Source: an uncultured Oscillospiraceae bacterium (GTDB lineage Bacteria > Bacillota > Clostridia > Oscillospirales > JAAYXM01). Taken from it: a stretch of 8,163 nt of DNA. Of the stretch, positions 1-8,000 are shown piece by piece. The position numbers and the translations under genes were made by a program. Where the stretch lies: NCBI GenBank assembly GCA_934446465.1, contig CAKSEF010000066.1:1-8163 (forward strand), in the 5' to 3' direction. The number at the start of each line of letters is the position of its first letter. Position 1 is the stretch's first letter. Below the pieces are notes generated by a model. That model ran no database searches. It was not told the DNA's origin and worked only from the letters and a program-made list of their open reading frames with translations.

Positions 1-1848
1 CTTGCAACGGGTACCGCGAAGATAAACGTAACTGCCGATTATGCGGGAGTAAAAGCCTCTAAGGTTGTGTCGATAGACGTTGTAAACCCGAATCTATCCG
101 GCATCAAGGTTAAATATGATTTTGTAATGAACCGCGAAACAGGCAAGAAGTTTGCATGGAATGTTCCCGAGGGCTATATCGGAAACATCGGTTATGCTCA
201 GACGGGCGGCATGTGGGCTTATAAGGATATTTCAAAAGCAATCGCAGCGCGTGCGACAAACGGGGACATTAAGGTCAACGATAGTTACGGAATACATTTC
301 CAGTCGGGCGGAACCACATGGCTCGCTCTTTCGGTAAATGTTCCCGTAAGCGGAGAATATAACGTAAGTATCGGATACGCAAAAAACACCGCGGGCGCAG
401 CGGGAGAGGTGTATCTTGTTCCGGCTTCCGAAACTTCGACAAATGCCGATATTGGAAAAGCAATAGCAGACAGAGAACCGATTGTGTCGTTTGATTGTTA
501 CAGCGCTGACGTAACAAAGCTTACGGCAGGATTCAGCGAGACGGCAAACGACCTTGAGCTTCTTGCGGGCGAGTACACGGTCATCTATAACTGCACACAT
601 AAAACAGCAGGAACTACATGGGCGCTATTCCTCACGGATATCGTCCTCAACGGCGGAGAGACGCTTGCGCCGATGATAACGGCAAGCGCGTCTGACAGCT
701 TAAAGGTCGGAGAAACGGCAGATGTTACCGCTTCGGCGAACTACTTAAGCGACGGCTCGGCTATATCGGGCGCGAACATCTCCGTAGTATCACTCAATGA
801 CTGCGCTTCCGTTTCAGGAACAACGGTTACAGCTGAAAAAGCAGGAACTGCGAAAATCAAAGTTACCGCCGTATATAACGGAATAACATCAGAAAAAACA
901 CTCGGTATCGAAATCACCGAAAATAAGGATGCAGAAGCACCGAGTTCGGTAACACTCGGACTTATGGCTGAAAACGTCGGAGAAAACGACATAACTTTCG
1001 GCGCATACAGCAAGATTAACTCGCTCTCGCTTGGCGATGAGGTTTCCGTAAGCGCACCGGATGTTTCGGGATACAGCTTTAAATACTGGAGAACAAACGG
1101 CGGATACGCTTCATCCGAAAAGGATTACAGTTTCAGAATCTACGGAAATACAGCGCTCTGCGCCGTATATGAAAAGGACTCCGATGAAAACGGCATAACA
1201 GTTGAATTTTTAAACGGAAACGGCGCATTCGTCGAAAGACGAATCGTTGCGGCGGGAACGCTGTTCAGCAAAATGACAAAACCGAGCGTGTCGCTTACGG
1301 GATTCAACTTCCTTGAGTGGGCGATTGCCGGTGGAAACGACGTAATCAGCAAGAATACAACAGCAGTCGCACAGTATGAAACGTCTGACATAAGCGAGTC
1401 TGTAAGCATCAACGGAGCATCAAAGACGTATTCCTACGATGAGACGGTAAACGCAAGCGATGACAGCGCAAAGTATTGGACAAGAGACGGTGCGGTTGTC
1501 GCATACGGAACAAGCTACACGTTCCATGCGTGGAGCGGAAGCAGTGAAATCCTTTCACACAGCGATGATATCGAGGTTAAGCCGACAGTAGTTCTCGACA
1601 GCGACACGATAAACGGCGCATACATGATGGAATATGACGTCCCCGAAGGTTTTACGAAGCTTGAAACGGGAATAATTTTCGGAAACGGCGCAACGGTCGG
1701 GAGCTATCAGTCAAAGGCTGTGTCAAAGAGCGCACAGAGCGTCCGCCACGGACAGTTTACGGCAAGCCCCAAAACGGCGGGAGATACCGCAACGGGATAT
1801 GTGATTTACTCCGACGGAGCAGACATAAGAGTTGCATACTCCAAGTAG
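1..1848 (+). CDS. C-terminal part of a large secreted/surface protein with Ig-like and InlB-type repeat domains (5' truncated)
   Basis: The frame is open from base 1, so the GTG at 67 is internal and not the true start. It ends at TAG 1846-1848, giving 615 visible codons. Domains in order, as visible codons: 1-31, the end of a Big_2-like Ig domain with the usual GTAKI..T..Y.G pattern; 33-224, a beta-rich module (module X) that recurs three times in the next gene; 225-309, a complete Big_2-like domain; 315-392 and 399-460, two Listeria-Bacteroides/InlB-B-like repeats, seen from the GYSFKYWR and GFNFLEW cores; 461-615, an unrecognised C-terminal domain. There is no LPXTG motif, SLH domain or hydrophobic C-terminal anchor, so any attachment must come from the C-terminal domain or from upstream. 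No catalytic domain is visible. The Ig and InlB-like repeats are typical of extracellular adhesins and multi-domain glycan-active proteins in Clostridia. Shared modules suggest a joint role with the lyase gene 109 bases downstream, which is inference. Confidence 0.93.
   Translation, partial: LATGTAKINVTADYAGVKASKVVSIDVVNPNLSGIKVKYDFVMNRETGKKFAWNVPEGYIGNIGYAQTGGMWAYKDISKAIAARATNGDIKVNDSYGIHFQSGGTTWLALSVNVPVSGEYNVSIGYAKNTAGAAGEVYLVPASETSTNADIGKAIADREPIVSFDCYSADVTKLTAGFSETANDLELLAGEYTVIYNCTHKTAGTTWALFLTDIVLNGGETLAPMITASASDSLKVGETADVTASANYLSDGSAISGANISVVSLNDCASVSGTTVTAEKAGTAKIKVTAVYNGITSEKTLGIEITENKDAEAPSSVTLGLMAENVGENDITFGAYSKINSLSLGDEVSVSAPDVSGYSFKYWRTNGGYASSEKDYSFRIYGNTALCAVYEKDSDENGITVEFLNGNGAFVERRIVAAGTLFSKMTKPSVSLTGFNFLEWAIAGGNDVISKNTTAVAQYETSDISESVSINGASKTYSYDETVNASDDSAKYWTRDGAVVAYGTSYTFHAWSGSSEILSHSDDIEVKPTVVLDSDTINGAYMMEYDVPEGFTKLETGIIFGNGATVGSYQSKAVSKSAQSVRHGQFTASPKTAGDTATGYVIYSDGADIRVAYSK
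97..672 (+). repeat. Module X, copy 1 (in the upstream protein)
   Basis: This protein-level repeat unit of about 192 residues (visible codons 33-224) is homologous by eye to three units in the downstream protein. Shared landmarks are a start V.YD, then I.Y..T...W.Y with aromatic residues at codons 72 (Trp) and 74 (Tyr), then WLALSVNVPVSGEYNVSIGY, a V.LVP stretch followed by IGKAI, then AGEYTVIY, and a final strand IVLNGG just before the Ig-like domain. The pattern resembles a beta-sandwich, possibly carbohydrate-binding. I do not recognise it as a named family. This copy lacks the PGD seen in copies 2 and 3 and is the most divergent. Confidence 0.7.
673..927 (+). other. Big_2-like bacterial Ig domain in the upstream protein
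   Basis: Visible codons 225-309 read as a bacterial Ig-like fold: an opening strand followed by LKVGETADVTASANY, a middle S.VS.NDCASVSG stretch, the typical T.EKAGTAKIKVTAVYNG turn, and a last strand ending IEIT. Big_2 domains usually run about 75-90 residues, and this one fits. It follows module X directly, the same pairing as in the downstream gene. The probable role is a spacer or adhesive module. Confidence 0.8.
943..1380 (+). repeat. Two Listeria-Bacteroides/InlB-B-type repeats
   Basis: The first unit (943-1176) has a V.V.AP..SGYSFKYWR core, then DYSFRIYGNTALCAVYE. The second (1195-1380) has VEFLNGNGAFVERRIVAAG, then GFNFLEW and ending TTAVAQYE. The pattern G[YF].F..W followed by a strand ending in A.Y is the hallmark of this beta-grasp-like repeat class, found in extracellular proteins of Gram-positive bacteria and Bacteroides. 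The two copies are diverged, so they are not a recent duplication. They probably act as stalk or binding units. Confidence 0.65.
1381..1845 (+). other. Unrecognised C-terminal domain of the upstream protein
   Basis: The last 155 residues contain KYWTRDGAVVAYGTSYTFHAW, then PTVVLDS, a YDVPEGFTKLETGIIFG stretch, SKSAQSVRHGQFTASP, and ATGYVIYSDG before the stop. It has no transmembrane segment, sorting motif or SLH repeat. I believe similar endings occur in large secreted clostridial proteins, but I cannot name a family. Its terminal position suggests a surface-retention or capping role, which is inference only. Confidence 0.5.
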
Positions 1849-1859
1849 TATGAAATCCG

Positions 1860-1897
1860 AGGTATCCCTTTGAGGAAAAGTCAGAGGGATACCTTTT
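1860..1897 (+). terminator. Rho-independent terminator after the upstream gene
   Basis: The arms 1860-1873 and 1881-1894 pair over 14 positions: the outer GGTATCCC pairs with GGGATACC, and the inner TTTGA pairs with TCAGA through one G-T wobble. The loop is 7 bases (1874-1880). A short TTTT run (1894-1897) follows, then GATT. The hairpin begins 11 bases after the stop codon. The stem is long but the T tract is short, so some read-through into the lyase gene is possible. Confidence 0.85.
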
Positions 1898-1945
1898 GAT
1901 TAAAATGTACGGGCAGTGTGGATTTTATCCGACTATACAAATAAC

Positions 1946-1950
1946 GGAGG
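1946..1950 (+). promoter_or_regulatory. Ribosome binding site of the lyase gene
   Basis: A perfect GGAGG lies 7 bases before the ATG at 1958. This is optimal spacing and fixes the start just ahead of the signal peptide. Between the terminator and this site I see no convincing -35/-10 pair. A TATACA at 1934-1939 is too close to the ribosome binding site to leave a normal leader, and TTGATT at 1896-1901 has no well-spaced partner. Confidence 0.9.
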
Positions 1951-1957
1951 AAAACTA

Positions 1958-2032
1958 ATGAAGCGAATAATTTCACTGGTACTTACTGTTTGTATGATTT
2001 TCACGTTTATCCCCGCGTTTTCGGTAAACGCG
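1958..2032 (+). other. Signal peptide of the lyase
   Basis: The first 25 residues have a charged start (MKR), a hydrophobic core (IISLVLTVCMIFTFIPAF) and a likely signal peptidase I site after SVNA at residue 25, or one residue later. This is the usual clostridial Sec form. Cys12 sits inside the core preceded by LTV, which does not satisfy a lipobox, so the protein is probably not a lipoprotein. Confidence 0.9.
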
Positions 2033-5000
2033 GCCTCGGGTATAACAATAACGTACGGAATGCAGAACGGATTGGAGTACAGCTTCAAAACCAACGATTC
2101 TGTAACCACGGTTAATTATGACAGAACAAACGGGTTTTACCGTTATGCAGACCGAAGCAATTCTTCACGCGGAGACAACTACTTCTCAATGTTTTACGGA
2201 AATCTAAAGTTTTCATGCTGGATAATCGGCGAGTATGTCGCACTCGGAATAAATGTTCCGAAGGCGGGAACATATGACGTGAAGTTTGATTATTATAAGT
2301 TTCAGAAGAAGCAGGCGGGCGCTTACGGCTCGGCATGGATTCTCCCCGGAGATACGGCGGATATAGCCGCGGCGGTTTCCGATAACTCAACGGCGCTTGC
2401 AGATTTTGAGTATTTCACAGATGCTGCCAAGGCAGAAAATGCAAATAAGACAGTAAACGGCATCAGCTTCCCGACAGCAGGAGAATATTATGTAGTATAT
2501 AAGCTGACTGCCGAAAATACCGATGCGACGAGCACAACAAACGGGCGTATCCTTTACCCCGGAAATATTACGCTTACATCTTCGGAGATTGACGGTCCTC
2601 TGCCGATGAAGTGTACGCTCTCCTCGTCAAAGTCGTCTGTGAATATAGGAAGCAAAATAAACTTGTCGGCAAAGACAGCGCTCAGCGACAGTACGTGGGC
2701 GTCTGATGCAGAACTCACGTACGAGAGTCTTACACCCGAGATCGCCGCAGTAAACAGCGAAACGGGTGAGGTTGAGGGCTTATCCGAAGGCACGGCAAGG
2801 TTCAAGGTAACGGCATCATACAACGGAGTATCGACAGAAAGCAACGTTTTAAGCGTAAGCGTTTTGAGCAGCAATATGTCAGGATATAAGGCAATATATG
2901 ACGTTACAAACGGCTTTTCTCATAATACTTCTATAAACACGATAACATATGACGATACTGACTCGTTCTGGCGATTCCATTCAAGCGCACTTCCCGCAAA
3001 GGATTTTAAGACGTTTGTAAGCGGAGACTATAAGTATCTGAATCTCCAGATTCCGGCAGGAAATTGGTATGCGATTGCAATAAACGTTCCTAAAAAGGGA
3101 GAATACAACATAAAGCTCGACTATCTCATTTCCAATACTTCGGGCGGTATCGGAAGCGTATACATACTCCCGGGCGATACCGATGATATAGGCGCAGCAC
3201 TCACCTCTGCGGAGGCTCTTGCGACGGATATCAACTATTGGGACGCGAGCATTCCGAAGAATGTTATGACGGCTCGGGATCTCGGAACATATAAATTCCC
3301 GTCCGAGGGCGAATACATCGTTGTTTACAAGAGTGTCAATAACGAAATTCCTTTGGCAAGCGGAAGCATTTGGAATTGCGGATATATGTTCCCGGGCAAG
3401 ATAACTCTTGAGGGCGGAGAAAAGAACGCACTTATGACAGCAAAAATCCGCGGCTTTGCAAACGAAAAACCGAAGCTTTACGGCACAATGAGCGACGGAA
3501 CAGAAGCGGATTTTTCCGGCGCGTCCGTTGAGTACTCAAGCTCGGACGAAGGTGTTGCTCAGATAGATGCAAATACAGGAAGAATTACGGATAAATCCAA
3601 CGGAAAGACAACGATAACCGCAAGAATAACACTTGACGGAATTACGAAGGTCGCTTCAGCCGAATACACGGCAACAATTATGGAACCGTCGGGAGTAAAA
3701 GTGGTTTATGATATAATAAGAGGCTTTGATTATAAGCGTGATGTCCGCACAATCGGGTATGATGAAACCGACGATACATGGCGCTGGTTCTGCGGAAGCG
3801 ACAACACATTAAGGCCGATAATAAACCCGAATTACGGTATATCGACCGATCATACATCTCAGGGGAAGTGGATAGCACTCGAAATCAAAGTTCCCGCCGC
3901 AGGCAAATATAATGTCGAGTTTGACCACGGTGTTGCAAAAACAGGCGGGTGCATAGGCGGTATGTGGATAATTCCCAAAGGGGAGCTGACGGAAAATGAC
4001 GCGGCGGCAATCGGCGAATTGCTTACATCCGATTCCGCACTGTCGACTGAGATTAAATATCACAGCGTGGAAATCCCGGCAAATGTTATCACAAAGACCG
4101 AGAACTTCGGAAATATCTCTCTCCCGGCTGCGGGTGAGTATCTTGTGGTTTGGAAGAACCTCGTTCAGGTTAAATCCGCCGTTATGTATCCGGGCAGGAT
4201 AACGCTTGACGGAAGAAATATAATGAAGATATTCGATGTCTCCGTAATTAAAGAGGAACTCGATTTCGGCGAGAAAGCAAAGATTGATTACGTCGCAAAA
4301 AGACTTGACGGAAGTGTTATTCATCAGGACGATTACAGGGTAATATTCACTTCCGAAGATGAGGATGTGGTGTCGGTCGACGCAAACGGAAATATCGAAG
4401 CGACGGGAGAGGGTAAATGCAAAATCTTCGTTACGGCGACAGACGGAGTAAGCACCATAAAAAGAGAGCTGGTCATAACTGCATGCGACAATACGGGAAT
4501 TAAGTCGACCGAGTTCTTGCTTGACGGCAAGATATATGTTCACGGAAAGGCGATGCCCAAATGGTATGTCTTAATGAACAGCGGAAACCGTATTCGTATA
4601 AATGCAGAGAATATGTCAATCAGCTTTTCGGATCCGAGTGTCGCAAAGCTGAATCCCGACAATACAATCACAGGTACCGCGGAGGGAATAACAACAGTGA
4701 ATTTTTCGACAGTGTTCAAGGGCGAAACATTAACTGAAAACCGTGAGCTGGAAGTCATACATGACGGAGGAAAGACAACAACAACTTTCTACACGGAAAA
4801 AATGCGCGAAAAAGCCCGTGAAAACTCACAAAAGTTTCCGTGGGCAAAAGAAGTAGCGAAAAAGGCAATCGCGAATGCGGATAAATACCTGCAAAACATC
4901 GATGTGATTTGCGGCATGATTCCCGGTGAGGGAATCCCGCGTTCGACTAAAATACGTCTCCGCGGCGACCCTGATTATAAATACTGTCCGATATGCGGAG

Positions 5001-8000
5001 AAGATATAGTGGGTAAGCACGGCGGCGCAAACGGCGTCGGAGGATGGACGATTAACTATATAAACCGTCCATGGAAGATTCAGTGCCCCGAATGTAAGAG
5101 TGTTTTCCCGTCAAACGACTTTGCGGGGTTGTATAAGCTCGTAACCGAAAAAGACGGAGGAGTTTACAGACCCGAACGGGGAGTTTACTGGAATGAATGG
5201 TCCAAGGCAAACGGCGGCAAAGATTATCTCAAAAATGAGCTCTATCCGGAAATGGGCGACGGCTGGGGAGTAGATTACGGACTCGGCTATGATACGGGCG
5301 AAAAAACAAGCACGGGAAGCGTCGATAAGGTATACGTTTTCCTCGGCCAGTATCACTATTCGTTCTGGTACTATGTACAGGGAATAATTATAGCGCTCTC
5401 CGACGCATACCTCTATACGGGAGACGCAAAATACGCAAGAGCCGGTGCCATTCTGATTGACAGAATTGCGGATGTACTGCCGGAATACGACGAATTGAAA
5501 ACATTCCCCAGCAAAAAGTATGAAGCAACCGACGGAGGCTCGGGAGCCGGTAAAATTCTAGGCCGCATACAGGACGCCACGCTTCTCAAGTGGATGTCGG
5601 TCGCGTGCGATGTGTTCTATCCGGTAATTGAAAATGACGACGAGCAGGTCATAAGCTATCTTTCCGAAAGAGCAAAGAAGTACGGACTTGAAAACGATAA
5701 GTCAGATTCGCATAAGATTTGGAAAAACTGGGAAGAAAATATTCTGCTGGAAACATATGATGCAATTAAGAAAAGCATCATTAACGGAAACTACGGAATG
5801 AAACAGGATCTTCTCTCGGCTGCGGCTGTCGTACTGGACCGCGAACCCGAAACGAGCGAAATGATAGAGTGGATTTTCAACACAGATACGGGCGACGAAA
5901 AAACGTATGCGACAGGCGGCGACTTCTACTCAACAATCATCGATAAAGTAGACCGCGACGGAATGGGCAACGAAGCCTCGCCGAACTATAACCTCTATTG
6001 GGTTACGCGCCTCTATCAGATGGCGGATAATCTCGCAAAGTATAAGGGCGAGAAGAACTACAATCCGTACGATAATCCGAAGTTTGCAAAAATGTTTACG
6101 TCTATGATACCCGTTATTCTCACAGGCGACCACACGGCGCAGATAGGAGATACGGGGACCACTGCGGGAGTTGAAGTCTCCGGAAGCCTTGTAGCACTGA
6201 AATCCGCATTCATGAATCTGAAAGACAACCCGAAATATGCAAAACCGCTCGCGCAGTACATCTATATCATGAACGGATATACGACAGACAACCTCTGTTA
6301 CAGCGTTTGGGATGATAACCCCGAAAGCCTGAAGAGCGAAGTTGAAAGGCTCATCGATGTAAACGGCGAAATGGAGAGCGAGCTCATGTCGGGCTTCGGT
6401 TTCGGAGTCCTCCGCGCCGGCGCAAACTATAAATCTTACAGCAGTGCAAATACAGTGAATAATGCACGCGATATGTGGATTTACTTCGGCTCAAACAGCG
6501 GACACGGGCATAAAGATACGCTCACACTCGGAATGGAAGCGTTCGGATTGAACGTTGCACCCGACCTCGGATATCCATCGACTACGGGTACCGACCCTGA
6601 GCGTTTGCAGTGGATAAGCACAACCGTTTCGCATAATACGGTAACGGTGAATAAAAAAGAGCAGAAAGTACACACGGAAACACAGACTCCGCTGCATTTC
6701 GACGACGGCGGCAAAGCTAAGGTAATGGATGTCTCGTCGGATGATTCGTATGAAGAAGCGGACATTTACCGCAGAACGGTAGTCATGGTAGAAGTGGACG
6801 ATAATGTTTCCTACGGTGTTGACTTCTTCCGCGTAAAGGGAGGAAAGAGCCACGTGTTCAGCTTCCACTCGCAGTCGGAAAGAGCGACGGAAGCAGGAGG
6901 GCTTAACCTTGTGCCTCAAACGGATGCTGACGGCAATTACAAAGGCTCGTATGCGGGCGCGGATGTTCCATTCGGTAAAGACCCGAATTCCCCCAACGCG
7001 TGGACATATGAAACCGTTTATCCGAGAGGCTATACATGGCTTAAGAATGTAAGACGTGATAACAATCCGTCCAGACAATTCTCGGTCGACTTCAATGTAA
7101 CAGACTACAATAAGGCTGTTAAGGACAGTAACGGAATACATCTCCGCATGACGCAGATGAATGATTTTGACGTCAATGAAGTGGCGATTGCTCAGGGCAA
7201 AGTCCCCGTCAAAAAGGGAAATGAGAAAATGCCCGAGGGTCTTGAGTACGTTCTCGTAACCCGTGAAGGCGAAAATCTTGACAGCTTGTTCACAACCGTT
7301 TACGAGCCGTACAAGAATACGCGCTATGTCGAGAGTATGGAAGCGGTTTCGGCAAACGTCATTGACGGTACGGAAAAAGCGGACGATGCTGTTCGCGCTC
7401 TCAAGGTAGTACACACGAACGGCAGAACAGACTATATCGTCTATGCGACAAACACATCGGTAACATATCGTGTTGACGATAAATTCGACTTCCGCGGATT
7501 TGTCGGAGTTTACAGCATAAATGCAGAGAATGAAGTGATTTATCGTTACTTGAACGACGGTGATATCATCGGCGAAAGCACAGGTTCGGCTAAGTCGATA
7601 ACAGGCACAGTTATAAACTATCAGCGAGAAAATTCATTTGATAATTATATCGATGTGTCAATGGCATCCGACGATATTGAAAAAGTAATCGGAAAGTATA
7701 TATTTATTTCAAACGACGGTGTGCAGAACGCTGTTTACAAAATTGAAGATGCTTCGGAGATTTCCGCGGGAAAGGCAAGGCTTTCAGTCGGAACAACATC
7801 TCTTATTCGCGGATATAAGGATAAAACTGATCTTGACAAGGGATTTGTCTACAATATAGCAAGGGGTCAGTCCTACGCAATTCCGCTGTCCTTTGTCGAT
7901 GAAAACCTCCCCGAATTTGATCCGATAGATAATCTTACAGCGTCCGCAGAATCTTCTGTATCCGTAAAAGTTTCGGCAACAAGCCCGCTCGGAAAAGAAC

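Noticed and set aside
67..69. GTG at 67 as the start of the first gene
   Set aside because: The same frame is open back to base 1 and encodes the normal end of a Big_2 domain, and there is no Shine-Dalgarno sequence or signal peptide. The true start is upstream of the window.
1934..1939. TATACA as a -10 box for the lyase gene
   Set aside because: It would place the transcript start at or within the ribosome binding site, and no -35 element sits about 17 bases upstream.
1991..1993. Lipoprotein signal (Cys12 in the signal peptide)
   Set aside because: The residue before Cys12 is Val and the Cys lies in the middle of the hydrophobic core; a standard signal peptidase I site follows at residue 25.
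3809..4543. A 244-codon open frame on the minus strand
   Set aside because: It is antisense to module X copy 4 and Ig domain 3, which are clearly coding on the plus strand; no ribosome binding site or domain pattern supports it.
6491..7414. A 307-codon open frame on the minus strand
   Set aside because: It lies wholly inside the lyase catalytic region, whose plus-strand translation carries diagnostic family motifs. The minus frame has no recognisable domain and is rich in Arg, Ile, Cys and His as expected for a shadow frame.
4598..7531. A 15-base exact repeat (ATAAATGCAGAGAAT) at 4598-4612 and 7517-7531
   Set aside because: Both copies encode INAEN in unrelated domains. Two isolated copies at this length with shared codon bias look like chance, with no flanking similarity.
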